Below, piece by piece: positions 26,629-36,376 of a DNA stretch of 64,000 nucleotides. Position 1 is the stretch's first letter. The number at the start of each line of letters is the position of its first letter. The DNA is from Pacificimonas pallii (GTDB lineage Bacteria; Pseudomonadota; Alphaproteobacteria; Sphingomonadales; Sphingomonadaceae): positions 248,001-312,000 of the forward strand of contig NZ_JAGSPA010000003.1 in NCBI RefSeq assembly GCF_019204005.1. The letters run 5' to 3'. The notes beneath the pieces were generated by a model, which did not search any database, was not told the origin of the DNA, and saw only the letters and a program-made list of their open reading frames with translations. Both the position numbers and the translations under genes were made by a program.

Positions 26629-27479
26629 GCCGCCAGACGTTCTTCGTGGGGAAGGAACACGCGGTCCATGCGGTCATAGCGGAAGCGCGTCATCAGGCGT
26701 TCCAGCTTCGCCTGCATCACGTTCAGGTTCGTATAATGCCGCACGCGCGATTTCAGCGGCGCGCCCGGGATTCGCGGCTGGCCGGGATCGATCTCCCAGG
26801 GGTGGAAGTAGAACACCGCGGACTGCTTTTCGATCTGATTCACGCGATTGATCGCCCATGTCGAAAACCCATAGGGCAGCAGCCGGAAAAAGCCGCCGCC
26901 GCCGCACGCCATGCGGCGGCCCATATAGGTGACGGTCGTCACGGGAATCTCGATCATGTCCGATCCGGCGACAGGCTTATGGACAAAGCGCGGCGCTTCC
27001 GGCCAGCCATAATGATCCGACTGGATGGGCGCGACGCTTGAGGAATAGGCATACCCCTCCTCGGCCAGCACATCGAGCGCCCATTTGTTCGCCTTGCCGA
27101 TGGAAAAGCTCGGCGCGCGGTACCCGCGAACGGCCACGCCCGCGGCATCCTCGATCAGCGCGCGGGACTTTTTGAGATCGGCGCGAAACTCATCGGGCGT
27201 GAAGCTGTGGACGCGGTCATGGCCATAGCCGTGACTTGCGATTTCATGTCCGCGTTCGACAATCTCGCGGATCAGCTTCGGGGCGCGCTCGGCGACCCAG
27301 CCCAGCGTGAAGAAGGTCGCCGCTACGCCGTGCGCCTCGAACATGTCGAGCGATGCGCGCGTATTGCGTTCCACACGGCTGGCATGATCACTCCAGTCGG
27401 ACCGCGCGATTACATTTTCAAAGGCACCGACCTGGAAGTGCTCCTCCACGTCGATCGACATGGCATTGACGATGGTCAT
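26625..27479 (-). CDS. exosortase A-system polysaccharide deacetylase
   Basis: 284 residues, NodB-type carbohydrate esterase 4 fold followed by DUF3473. Motifs: 'MSIDVEEHF' with catalytic D10, metal-binding H83 and H87 in 'ASHGYGHDRV', 'RGYRAPSFS' and the late 'VFYFHPWEID'. Removes N-acetyl groups from the growing or exported exopolysaccharide. ATGA overlap with the upstream ATPase gene. Confidence 0.9.
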   Translation of the reverse strand: MTIVNAMSIDVEEHFQVGAFENVIARSDWSDHASRVERNTRASLDMFEAHGVAATFFTLGWVAERAPKLIREIVERGHEIASHGYGHDRVHSFTPDEFRADLKKSRALIEDAAGVAVRGYRAPSFSIGKANKWALDVLAEEGYAYSSSVAPIQSDHYGWPEAPRFVHKPVAGSDMIEIPVTTVTYMGRRMACGGGGFFRLLPYGFSTWAINRVNQIEKQSAVFYFHPWEIDPGQPRIPGAPLKSRVRHYTNLNVMQAKLERLMTRFRYDRMDRVFLPHEERLAA

Positions 27480-28543
27480 TCCGCCGCCCGGTGTGTCGCC
27501 GGGTCCATCGCCGGGGCCCCACTCAGCTCATCGAGCTGCCCGTTCATGTCGGACAGCATCGCCATCAGTTGCTTGATGACCTTATCCTGCGAATCGACCT
27601 GCCGCTCCAGCCGCTCGAAACGCTCATTCGCCGCTGCCATGTCGGCTTCGCTGGCTGCCGCACTCGACGGCGCTGCGCCGGAGCGAGACATTTCCACCTG
27701 GCGATGAAAACTGGCCCGGTCGGGCATCGCATTGTCCGCGTCATAGTCGGCGACGACCTCGCGCACGAGCGCTTCATCGATCTCGTGGGTTTCTTCCAGC
27801 GAGCCGAACAGCAGCACGCGCGACATGATGTTGTTCACCCGCCGCGGGACCCCGCCCGACGCCTCGTAAAGCGTATCGTAGGCCGCATCGGTAAAGGCGG
27901 GATCACCGTTCCAGCCGCACCGCGCCAGACGGCTTTCGATATAGGTCTCAAGTTCGTCGCGTTTCATCGGCTCCAGATGGTGCGACGCAATGATGCGCTG
28001 GCGCAGCTGCTCCAGATTGGGGGCCGTCGAGAGGCGCGCGCGGAACTCCGGCTGGCCGAGCAGCACCGTCTGTAGCAGCGGTTCGCCGCCCTCCTGAAAA
28101 TTCGACAGCATGCGCATTTCTTCCAGCGCGCTGAAAGGCAGGTTCTGGGCTTCGTCCACGATAAGGACGACCCGCTTCCCCTCATGCCGCTTGGATCTCA
28201 GGAATTGCTCCAGCTGGCTCAGAAGCGCCGACTTGTCGGTACCCGCAGCCTGCATTCCAAAGGAATCGACAGCCAATCGCAGCAGATCGTCGCCGTCGAC
28301 CAGTGACGTGACGATATTCCCGATGACAATGCCGCCGCCCGCATTCTGCTGCAGAACCCGGGCGACCAGCGTGGTTTTCCCCGCGCCAATGTCGCCGGTG
28401 ACGATGATGAACCCCTCACCCTGCGACAGGCCGTAGGTCAGATAGGCCATCGCCTTGTGGTGGGTTTTGGTATCGACGTAAAAATCGGGATCGGGAGTCA
28501 GCTGAAACGGCTTGCCGCTCAGCCGGTAAAAGTCAGTGTACAT
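27476..28543 (-). CDS. exosortase A-system AAA ATPase (ExeA-like)
   Basis: 355 residues. Begins 'MYTDFYRLSGKPFQLTPDP', the typical start of the XrtA-associated ATPase. Walker A 'GDIGAGKTT' (50-58), Walker B 'VVLIVDEAQ' (about 125-133), then a winged-helix lid and a predicted coiled coil at 270-340 with low complexity around 285-300. Related to GspA/ExeA ATPases that help secretion. The C-terminal peptidoglycan-binding domain of ExeA is absent. Confidence 0.9.
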   Translation of the reverse strand: MYTDFYRLSGKPFQLTPDPDFYVDTKTHHKAMAYLTYGLSQGEGFIIVTGDIGAGKTTLVARVLQQNAGGGIVIGNIVTSLVDGDDLLRLAVDSFGMQAAGTDKSALLSQLEQFLRSKRHEGKRVVLIVDEAQNLPFSALEEMRMLSNFQEGGEPLLQTVLLGQPEFRARLSTAPNLEQLRQRIIASHHLEPMKRDELETYIESRLARCGWNGDPAFTDAAYDTLYEASGGVPRRVNNIMSRVLLFGSLEETHEIDEALVREVVADYDADNAMPDRASFHRQVEMSRSGAAPSSAAASEADMAAANERFERLERQVDSQDKVIKQLMAMLSDMNGQLDELSGAPAMDPATHRAAE

Positions 28544-28555
28544 CTGGGTCGCTCC

Positions 28556-30226
28556 CTAAAAACTGTATGTCAGGCCGAGGGAGGCGCTGTAATTCTTGCT
28601 ATCGCGGGAAAACCCGTCATCTGATGATCGCAGCGCGGCGCCAGCGCGCGACACAAGCGCCAGGCTGTTGCCCAGATCGCGTTTATAGCTGATCGAGCCG
28701 GCGATAAGGTCATCCGTCCGGTTTTCGCTCAGTGCGAAGGCGTTGCGCGAATATGATCCCGAAATGGTGAATGTCTGGCGGGCGCCCGGCTTATAGGTGA
28801 CAATTCCCGAAATGCCGTAGCTGGTATCGTCATTTGAGAAGCTCTGGGCCGTCACATCAGCGTCGCCGGCGACCTGCAGCTGCTGCAAATCGACATAACC
28901 GCGCTCATTGTAGAAAAGATTGGCGCCGAAGGTCATCTGTCCCGCATCATATATCACGCCCACGGAGCCGCGGCGGCTCCTGAACGTCGCGGGCACCAGT
29001 GACTGCGTCAGATTGCCGAGGCAGCCCCCCGTCACGGGATCGCGGCCCAATGTGCATTCGCCAAAGCCCGTGGTCTGGTTCGTGCGCTGGACACTGACCA
29101 CCTCGCCGTCGATACTTTGCGTCAGTAGACGTCCGAAGCTCGACAGGCCTTCATTATATCTTCCCGTGACGACGACCTTGGGCATCGGTTCGAACGTCAT
29201 GCTCGCATTGATATTGGGGTCGCCATAGCGATACCCGACCTGCAGGCTGAAATTCGCGCGGCGGCTCGGTGCGTAGCGAAATCCGACCGTGCCGAACGCG
29301 CCGGAGCGATCAAATGCCGTGCGCCGCGGGTTGACGGGGTCCGGCAGGAACTCCCCATCCGGTCCCACCAGCGGCAGATTGGTTACCGGGTCGAACAGGA
29401 TCGACTGCTGGCGGTTGAGAATATCCTCATAACCACCCTCAATGGTGAAACTCAGCTTGCGGCTGGCCTGATAGGTACCCTGCCCGCTGACGGAGTAGGA
29501 GCGGTAACGCTGGTCAAGCTCATCGATCTCTTCTTTCGTCCAGCGGCCAACGACCCGCAGGCCGAAGCGCTGGCGACCAGGCGTAAGTCCAGCGCTGATC
29601 GTGGCGGATTGCGACAGCGAGTCCGATAATCCGCGGGCACCACTGCTATTGCCATCAAGGCCAATGTCACCGTTTAACAACAGGGCACTGCTGCGAACGC
29701 CGTCTACGGTCGTCTTGCCGATCCGGTAGGTTGCCGACGCGTCCATACCGGCGCCAAGCGATGTCCGCACGCTTGGTTCGGCGTAAACAGCAAAGACCTG
29801 AGCGGTATTGCCATTGTCGGCATCGGGATTCGAACCGACAAAGCCGCGGCTATCGCGCTGATATTGAGACGCACGGCCGCCGACCGTCAGGAACAGGTTT
29901 CGCGGTATCAACGTGCCGGTCAACTCGCCGTCCGCATTGACGCGGTAGCTGCGGTTCACGCGGCCCCATTGTTCAAAGCGCCGTGTCACCGTTGCAGCGA
30001 CAGCGCCGTTCACCCGCCGGGTCTCGATATTGGCGAGGCCCGAAAGACCCGTTTCAAGCCACCCGGATGTTGGTGAGGCACCGCCGGTCGTGTCGGTAAA
30101 GACCTGGCGCACGACCGCGGATCCAGACAGGTTCACCTGTGCCTGTCCGGACGTTGCCGCGACCAGAGAGACGATCGCCGCAGACGTTGCGACGCGGCGG
30201 ATTTTCAGATTATGTACCATAACCAT
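28556..30226 (-). CDS. exosortase A-system outer membrane beta-barrel protein
   Basis: 556 residues from ATG 30226 (a second ATG at 30220). Signal peptide 'VATSAAIVSLVAATSGQAQ'. The mature chain alternates polar and hydrophobic residues in many short strands with Gly/Asn/Asp turns and ends in the outer-membrane signature 'LGLTYSF'. It matches the uncharacterised beta-barrel conserved in PEP-CTERM exopolysaccharide operons and may be the export pore or porin partner of the Wza-like lipoprotein. The start overlaps the kinase gene by 17 nt. Confidence 0.85.
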   Translation of the reverse strand: MVMVHNLKIRRVATSAAIVSLVAATSGQAQVNLSGSAVVRQVFTDTTGGASPTSGWLETGLSGLANIETRRVNGAVAATVTRRFEQWGRVNRSYRVNADGELTGTLIPRNLFLTVGGRASQYQRDSRGFVGSNPDADNGNTAQVFAVYAEPSVRTSLGAGMDASATYRIGKTTVDGVRSSALLLNGDIGLDGNSSGARGLSDSLSQSATISAGLTPGRQRFGLRVVGRWTKEEIDELDQRYRSYSVSGQGTYQASRKLSFTIEGGYEDILNRQQSILFDPVTNLPLVGPDGEFLPDPVNPRRTAFDRSGAFGTVGFRYAPSRRANFSLQVGYRYGDPNINASMTFEPMPKVVVTGRYNEGLSSFGRLLTQSIDGEVVSVQRTNQTTGFGECTLGRDPVTGGCLGNLTQSLVPATFRSRRGSVGVIYDAGQMTFGANLFYNERGYVDLQQLQVAGDADVTAQSFSNDDTSYGISGIVTYKPGARQTFTISGSYSRNAFALSENRTDDLIAGSISYKRDLGNSLALVSRAGAALRSSDDGFSRDSKNYSASLGLTYSF

Positions 30227-31230
30227 AATAGGTCCCGAACCGGCGGCCGATGCCGGCATAGCGTGCCTTGTTTAGAAGCATCGTGACATTGTCACAAACC
30301 GACATCATGGCGAGGCCGTCACGAAGCTCTGCATCACGCGTTGTTTCGGCTTCCACGACAAACAGGACCTGCCCGACGTGCAGGGCAAGGACAGACGCCG
30401 CGGATGACGCAAGACATGGCGGCGAATCGAAAATCACGATGCGATCGGAATAGCGGCGGGCGATCTCGTCGATCATCGCGCCCATACGTTCCGACGCCAG
30501 CAACTCCGTCGTCAGATTGTGCTGGCGGCCCGCGGGCAGCACCGAAAAATTCTCGATATTGGTCTTGATCAGGCAATCGCTGAGCTCGATCGAAGGGTCG
30601 GCAACCACGTCGATCAGGCCTTTGCCCCCCCTCCAGGCCAAGCGTCGACAGAATTTCAGGCTTGGCGAAATCGGCGTCGACAAGCAGCACGGTCACATCA
30701 CGCTCGGAGGCGATGGAAAGCGCGAGGTTCGCCGCGCAGAACGTCTTGCCTTCGTTCGGCTGCGAAGAGCAGACCAGGATCAGATTGCCGTTCTCTATGC
30801 GGCGATCGCCCTCTGCCATGGCGTTGATGAGCAGCTGGCGTTTGACGATGCGAAATTCCTCCGCGGTCGCCGTCGCCGGACTATCGGGCACGACATAGCC
30901 AAGGTCGCGAAGCGCGGCGAGGTCGATATGTCCCCTGCGGCTGGTCTTTGTCGGCGCTTCATCCTGGCCACCAAACGGCATGCCCCCAATCTGGGACGCC
31001 TCCGCTGGCGGCTGTGCATCGGCGACCGGCGTTTGAGCGGCGACCTTGGGCGCTGCGGGCGCCTTGGGGGCAGGCTTGGCCTTCACCTTCGGCGCATCGT
31101 CCTTGGCCTTGCGCACCAGAGGCGGCGGACGGCTCGTCGACACGCTGGCAACCTTGCCGCTTTCAAGTTCTGCGGCTGCACGCTCCAGCAGACTCGCGCG
31201 CTTTGCGCTTTTATCGTCTTTGTCGTTCAT
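30210..31230 (-). pseudogene. exosortase A-system tyrosine autokinase, frameshifted
   Basis: A BY-kinase (CpsD/Wzc cytoplasmic-domain type) split over two frames. From ATG 31230 the first frame encodes an Ala/Pro/Lys-rich N-terminus, Walker A 'SSQPNEGKTF' and Walker A' 'LLVDADFAKP'; at a run of seven G (plus-strand C run 30625-30631) it shifts out and ends at 30334. Removing one G restores a continuous 339-residue protein with Walker B 'IVIFDSPP' and a C-terminal tyrosine cluster (GTYYGYGT) ending at 30210. Such kinases pair with the adjacent Wzz-like protein to control polymer length. The shift may be real, slippage-corrected, or a sequencing error. Confidence 0.85.
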
Positions 31231-31240
31231 GGCGCGTTTC

Positions 31241-32785
31241 CTAAACGAGTTCGTAGAGCAGGAGCGCACCGTAAATGGCGACGAGCCCCAGTGAAAGGAC
31301 GGTGAAACCAGCCAGACGCACACGGTTCTGCGCCCGGTCCGCCTCGGTCACGATCTCGCTGACCGAACCGACGACCGGTACATCGAACTGGCTTTCGAGT
31401 TGCCCCGCGGTCACGAAGCTTGCCCGCAACTGGCTTGCCAGGAAGGCGGCGGCGATACCGGCACCAAGCGCGGCGACAAACACCAGCGAAAGCAGTACCG
31501 GGCGGTTCGGCGCAACGGGTTCGCGCGGCTGCGACGGCGGGTCGACCACGCTGAAACGAACCTGCTGGGTCTGTGTCTGCACATCGCTTTGCAGGCGAAT
31601 TTCCTCACGGCTTTCCAGCAGCGCCTCATACTGTCTGCGAAGCACATTATAGTCGCGATTGAGGCGTGCCTGCTCGGCGGCAATGCCCGGCTGTTCCTGC
31701 TGCTTCACCTCAAGATCGGTGATTGCGGCCTGCAAGCGGCTGGCACGTGCCCCAAGGGCCGCGACCTGCGATCTCTTCTCCAGAATCATCGACTGCAGGT
31801 TAATATAGGCAGGATTTGACGAGGGGATGAAGCCCCCGCCACTTTCCTTCAGTTCCGCCTCTTCGCGCGCGGCATCGACTTCCAGCCTCGCGAGTTGCTG
31901 ACGCGCCAGCACCACGTCGGGATGCCCCTCAAGGCGCCCTGCGGCGCGAAGCTGGCTGATCTGCTCTTCGATAACATTGGCGCGCTGCCGCGCCGGCGTG
32001 ATGATACCCGGCGCTATGCCGCTCCTCGAAACCCCGCCGCCCATTGTGCGCGGTGTCCCGCCAAGCTGGCCGGTAAGCGCGGCCAGGCTGGACCGCGCCT
32101 GCGCCAGTTCCAGCTGCACATCGGCAAGCTCGACGCGTGCGCCGGACAAACGCTCGGAAATATTGCCTTCGCCGGGCAATTGACCGAGGTATTTTTCCTC
32201 GAATTCCGCGCGGCGCTTTTCCGACGCCTCCAGTTCACGCTCACGCTGGGCAAGCTGGTCTTCGAAAAAGCGGATGGCTTCGTTGATGTCATCGCGGTCC
32301 GCGGTGACATTCTCCTCCATGAATATCTGGAGGAGATTGTCGACGATCGATCGCGCACGGTCCGCATTGGCCTGATCGCTCAGCCTGCCATCGGACGCCT
32401 GATAGGAAATCGTGAAGAGGTTACCCGACTGGCTGCCAACAGTGATATTGTCGGACAGTTCGGTGATGGCGGCGTCGACCGCGGCATCGTCCACCAGGCC
32501 AAGGTCCATTTCCGTCCGCCGCAGAACCTTTTCCAGGTTGAGACGGCTGGTCAGCGTCTGGCGAACGATATCAAGCTCGCGGCCATCGCCGCCGCCGCCC
32601 ATCTCGCGCTGGATGATCGAACTGGATTCCACCAGGATGCGGGCTGACGACTGATAGCTGTTGGGAATGGTGGCGACAAAAGCCCAGCCAGCCAGACACA
32701 CAAGCCATGCGATCAGCAGAGTCCACCACCGCTTCCGCCACACCCCATAGAGGGTGGTCATCAGTTCTTCTTGAAGACTTCGCAT
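31241..32785 (-). CDS. exosortase A-system chain length determinant (Wzz-like)
   Basis: 514 residues. First membrane helix at about 20-38 (WWTLLIAWLVCLAGWAFVA), a periplasmic Wzz domain, long coiled coils (about 165-235 and 290-400) and the final helix at the C-terminus (FTVLSLGLVAIYGALLLY). The proline-rich 'PPSQPREPVAPNRP' precedes the last helix, as in polysaccharide co-polymerases. It works with the tyrosine autokinase encoded immediately downstream. Confidence 0.9.
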   Translation of the reverse strand: MRSLQEELMTTLYGVWRKRWWTLLIAWLVCLAGWAFVATIPNSYQSSARILVESSSIIQREMGGGGDGRELDIVRQTLTSRLNLEKVLRRTEMDLGLVDDAAVDAAITELSDNITVGSQSGNLFTISYQASDGRLSDQANADRARSIVDNLLQIFMEENVTADRDDINEAIRFFEDQLAQRERELEASEKRRAEFEEKYLGQLPGEGNISERLSGARVELADVQLELAQARSSLAALTGQLGGTPRTMGGGVSRSGIAPGIITPARQRANVIEEQISQLRAAGRLEGHPDVVLARQQLARLEVDAAREEAELKESGGGFIPSSNPAYINLQSMILEKRSQVAALGARASRLQAAITDLEVKQQEQPGIAAEQARLNRDYNVLRRQYEALLESREEIRLQSDVQTQTQQVRFSVVDPPSQPREPVAPNRPVLLSLVFVAALGAGIAAAFLASQLRASFVTAGQLESQFDVPVVGSVSEIVTEADRAQNRVRLAGFTVLSLGLVAIYGALLLYELV

Positions 32786-32856
32786 TTTATATGAGCCGAT
32801 ATCCTTGGGGGCAGGTCAGCGGGGCCGAACGACCGGGCGTGGAAGCGCTTTTACGC

Positions 32857-33501
32857 CTAGAAAGCGCTCTCTGGAATGATAATGACGTCACCCGGCTGGA
32901 TCGCGACGTTCGCGCTGGTATCGCCATCCTTCAGCAGGCTTTCGATGCGCAACGCATATTCCGTCTGCGTGCCGGTGTCCGGATCGACGCGGATCAGCCG
33001 CGCACCATCCCCAGACGCGAATTCCGTCAGGCCGCCGACATTCACCATGACGTCAAGCAGGGTCAGCTTGTTGCGGTACGGAATGGCGGAAGGACGTGTC
33101 GCCTCACCCACCACACGAACCTGCTTGGAAAGCGGCCCCTGGAAACCCGTAACGATCACCTGGACGATAGGCTCGGCGATGTAGACGGACAGCTTTTCCT
33201 CGATTTCCTTGGCCAGCGCGGCAGGCGTTTTGCCGGTAACTTCCAGATCGTCGATCAGCGGCGTCGTGATGCGGCCGTCGGGGCGCACGGTAACGGACGT
33301 CGACAGCTCCGGGTTGCGCCAGACGAACACCTGCAACGTGTCGAGCGGACCAATGACGTAATTCTGGGCCGGTTCGCTCTCGGAAGAGCTGGAAAACTTC
33401 GCTGGCGGCAGCTCGGGAAGCCCTGAATTCGAAGCGCCGCAAGCGGCAAGACCAAGCGCACAAATGGCTGGCAATGTGTATCTTTTCACGGAAGCGATCA
33501 T
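32857..33501 (-). CDS. exosortase A-system polysaccharide export lipoprotein
   Basis: 214 residues. Lipoprotein signal 'LPAICALGLAAC' with lipidated C21. A polysaccharide export (Wza-type PES) domain 'YVIGPLDTLQVFVWRNPELS' is followed by SLBB-like repeats ('VRVVGEATRPSAIPYRNKLT') and ends 'IQPGDVIIIPESAF'. Shorter than Wza and lacks its C-terminal membrane helix, consistent with reliance on the beta-barrel protein of the same operon. First gene of the ten-gene minus-strand operon. Confidence 0.9.
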   Translation of the reverse strand: MIASVKRYTLPAICALGLAACGASNSGLPELPPAKFSSSSESEPAQNYVIGPLDTLQVFVWRNPELSTSVTVRPDGRITTPLIDDLEVTGKTPAALAKEIEEKLSVYIAEPIVQVIVTGFQGPLSKQVRVVGEATRPSAIPYRNKLTLLDVMVNVGGLTEFASGDGARLIRVDPDTGTQTEYALRIESLLKDGDTSANVAIQPGDVIIIPESAF

Positions 33502-33666
33502 GGCGATATGTACCCTTTTCTGCGCGTTCTCATGCTATCTTATGCTGGCCAATAGACGCATCGTATTAACCAACGATTATTCCGGCGGCGTATTCCCGCC
33601 AAGCGGTCTATAGGGCCAAACGTCCCATTTTAAAACATTTTCACAATATGCACCGCTATCCATACG

Positions 33667-34893
33667 CTAGACCAGAAGTTCTATTGGCGACGGATGGCCC
33701 AGGAAACGCTCCGGGCTGGCACTGCGTCCATAGGCACCGGCCATGAAAACCGCAATCAAATCTCCCACATCGGCTTTCGGCAGATCGTTTTTATCGCCCA
33801 GCTTGTCGAGCGGTGTGCACAGGCAGCCGACGACGTTGACGGTTTCCTCAGGCGGGTGATTCGCGCGGCCTGCGTGAACCAGCGGATAATTGCGCCGAAT
33901 GACGGTCCCGAAATTGCCGGAGGCCGCCAATTGGTGGTGCAGTCCGCCGTCGGTCACCAGAAAGGTCTGCCCGTCCGATTCCTTTCGGTCAACGATACGC
34001 GTGAGATAGACGCCGCTGGTGCCGACGATATAGCGCCCCAGTTCCAGAATGAAGCGCGTGTCCTTGAGGATGGCGGGGCGGTTTGCCAGCGTTTCGGCGA
34101 GCGCCGCGCCAATGGGTTCCAGGTCCAGCGGAACGTCCCCCGGAAAATACGGAAGCCCGAAGCCGCCGCCGATATTCGCGGTGGGCGGCGGCGCAGGAGC
34201 GTGCGCCGCAAGCTCTGCGACCAGCGCCACGGTCTGCGCCTGCGCTTCGATGATCGCGTCCGGTTTCAGGTTCTGCGATCCCGCGAATATATGAAATCCG
34301 CGAAAATCGGCGCCGGCCTCGCCAATCCGCCGCAGAAGCGCAGGTACCTGATCGGTGTCCACACCGAACGGCTTCGCGCCGCCGCCCATGCGCATGCCAG
34401 ACCCTTTCAGGTCGAATGTCGGATTTACGCGCAGCGCAATGCGCGGCGTCTCGCCAAGCATCTCGGCAATCGTCAGAGTCCGCCGAAGTTCGCCCGCCGA
34501 TTCGCAATTCAGCGTGACGCCCGCGCGGATGGCCGCGTCCAGTTCCCGGTCCCGCTTTCCCGGTCCGGCAAAGCTGATCTCCCCAGGGTCGCAGCCGCTG
34601 GCCAGCGCAAATTCAAGCTCGCCCGCAGACGCGATATCCAAGCCGTCGACCTGTCCGGCAATATGGTCGATAACAGGCTGGTAAGGGTTCGCCTTCACGG
34701 CGAAGTGCAGTTCCACGCCGCGCGGCATCGCTTGGCGCAGCGCGGCGATCTGCCGGTCGATAACGCTGCGGTCATAGACGAATAGCGGCGTATCCCCGGC
34801 ACGCTCGACAAGATCCGATGCCCGCTCACCGCCGATCAGCAGTTCGCCATCATCTGCCGCGGCAAACAGCCCGGATATGCGGGGATCATGCAT
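33667..34893 (-). CDS. exosortase A-associated PLP decarboxylase
   Basis: 408 residues, fold-type III (alanine-racemase-like) decarboxylase of the LysA/ornithine decarboxylase group. PLP lysine K67 in 'ELHFAVKANP', glycine loop 'IGGGFGLPYF' and the C-terminal active-site 'VVGCLCTPLDKLG'. This is the decarboxylase that travels with the acyl-CoA ligase in exosortase A clusters; the amino acid substrate is unknown. Its ATG overlaps the ligase stop by 8 nt. Confidence 0.9.
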   Translation of the reverse strand: MHDPRISGLFAAADDGELLIGGERASDLVERAGDTPLFVYDRSVIDRQIAALRQAMPRGVELHFAVKANPYQPVIDHIAGQVDGLDIASAGELEFALASGCDPGEISFAGPGKRDRELDAAIRAGVTLNCESAGELRRTLTIAEMLGETPRIALRVNPTFDLKGSGMRMGGGAKPFGVDTDQVPALLRRIGEAGADFRGFHIFAGSQNLKPDAIIEAQAQTVALVAELAAHAPAPPPTANIGGGFGLPYFPGDVPLDLEPIGAALAETLANRPAILKDTRFILELGRYIVGTSGVYLTRIVDRKESDGQTFLVTDGGLHHQLAASGNFGTVIRRNYPLVHAGRANHPPEETVNVVGCLCTPLDKLGDKNDLPKADVGDLIAVFMAGAYGRSASPERFLGHPSPIELLV

Positions 34894-36376
34894 ATTTCGC
34901 CGCTTCCTCTCTCAGCGCTGTGCGGTCAATCTTGCCGTTCGGCGACCGTGGCAGCGCCTCTTTCCACACAATGTGTTGCGGTTGCATGAAACCGGGCAGC
35001 GCCGCGGCAAGAGCCTTGCGGAACACAGCCTCCTGCGCGCCCGCGCCTGCCACCAGAAACAGCAGAATGCCCTGCCCCAGCCGCTCGTCCGCCACTCCAA
35101 AGGCGGCCGCCTCGCTGATCATTCCCGTTGCCTGCGCCGCCTCTTCCAGCTCACCTGGACTGACACGATTGCCGCTGGTTTTGATCATGTCGTCGGCGCG
35201 CGCCTCGAAATAGAGCAGGCCGTCTTCGCCCCGCCGCATGCGGTCACCCGACCAGACAGCCAGGCCGCCATAGCGTGAAAAGGCGGGGGCGGGCCTGAAC
35301 CGCAATGCCGTTCGTTCCGTATCCTGCCAGTAACCCCGCGATACGAGCGGTCCGCAATGCACCAGTTCGCCGGGCTCATCGGGTGCACATTCGGTGCCGT
35401 CCTCGCGCAATATGAACAGTTCAGCATTGGGAATTGCCGTCCCGATCGAGTTCGGTTTCCGAAGCGCCAGCTCCGGCGCGAGATAAGCCGACCGAAACGC
35501 CTCGGTCAGGCCGTACATCAGGAAGATGCGCGCCCGCGGAAATCGCGCCGTGAAAGCCCGTGTCAGCCGCTCTGGCATGTGTCCGCCCGTGTTCGTCAGC
35601 GTGCGCAGCGTATCGCCCGCGCCGGTCCAGTCCTGCTCATCCAGCTGCATCCACAGCGGCGGAATGCCGGGCAGCTGCGTGATCCGGTGCGCCTGAACCC
35701 ATTTTACCACATCCTTCGGCAGCAGGTAATCCAGCAGTATGATGGTACCGCCCTGCCGAAACGCAGTCAGAACCTGATTCAGCCCGTAATCGAAGCTGAT
35801 CGGCAGCACGCCAAGAATACGGTCGCTGGCATCGGTCCCCAGATACGCCGCCACGCTCTCCGCCCCCAGACACAGGTTACGATGCGTCAGCATCACGCCC
35901 TTTGGCCGGCCGGTACTGCCCGATGTATAAAGGATCATTGCCAGATCATCGGGTGTGCGGGCCTCGCCGACATCCGCATCTACCTCAACCAGCGCCGGCC
36001 AGTGATCTTCGAATGCCAGCGTCAATGGCGGCACCCCAGCCGCAACCTCGACGCTCGATAGCCGCGCGCGATTGCCCAGCAGGAATGTCGCCCCGCTATC
36101 GGCGATGATATGCTCCGCCTGCGCGGCCTTCAGCGCGGGATTTATGGGCACCGCGATCGCGCCCGCGCGCATGATCGCCATCAGCGCAATGACAGTCTCG
36201 CAGGTCTTCGGTGCCCAGACGCAGGCCCGGTCGCCCGGCCGCAATCCACGTGAAGCCAGCGCCGTGGAAACGGCGGCAATCTCCGCCTCTAGCGCGCCAT
36301 AGGTCAGCGTCCGCGCCTTCGTGACCAGCGCCTCGGCTTCGCCTGGCTTGCCCAGATGTAATTCGTCCACGCGCAT
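34886..36376 (-). CDS. exosortase A-associated acyl-CoA ligase (AMP-forming)
   Basis: 496 residues, ANL superfamily. AMP-binding motif 'ILYTSGSTGRPKGVMLTHRN' at about 148-167, 'YGLTEAFRS', 'YWQDTERTALRF', and the C-terminal hinge and catalytic lysine in 'LPRSPNGKIDRTAL'. Activates a carboxylic acid as acyl-adenylate, probably loading the carrier protein encoded divergently at 37092. Start overlaps the GNAT stop. Confidence 0.9.
   Translation of the reverse strand: MRVDELHLGKPGEAEALVTKARTLTYGALEAEIAAVSTALASRGLRPGDRACVWAPKTCETVIALMAIMRAGAIAVPINPALKAAQAEHIIADSGATFLLGNRARLSSVEVAAGVPPLTLAFEDHWPALVEVDADVGEARTPDDLAMILYTSGSTGRPKGVMLTHRNLCLGAESVAAYLGTDASDRILGVLPISFDYGLNQVLTAFRQGGTIILLDYLLPKDVVKWVQAHRITQLPGIPPLWMQLDEQDWTGAGDTLRTLTNTGGHMPERLTRAFTARFPRARIFLMYGLTEAFRSAYLAPELALRKPNSIGTAIPNAELFILREDGTECAPDEPGELVHCGPLVSRGYWQDTERTALRFRPAPAFSRYGGLAVWSGDRMRRGEDGLLYFEARADDMIKTSGNRVSPGELEEAAQATGMISEAAAFGVADERLGQGILLFLVAGAGAQEAVFRKALAAALPGFMQPQHIVWKEALPRSPNGKIDRTALREEAAKYA

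Noticed and set aside
30210-30683. Separate 157-codon gene
   Set aside because: Its sequence is the second half of the tyrosine autokinase (Walker B and tyrosine tail); a frameshift explains it better than an independent gene.
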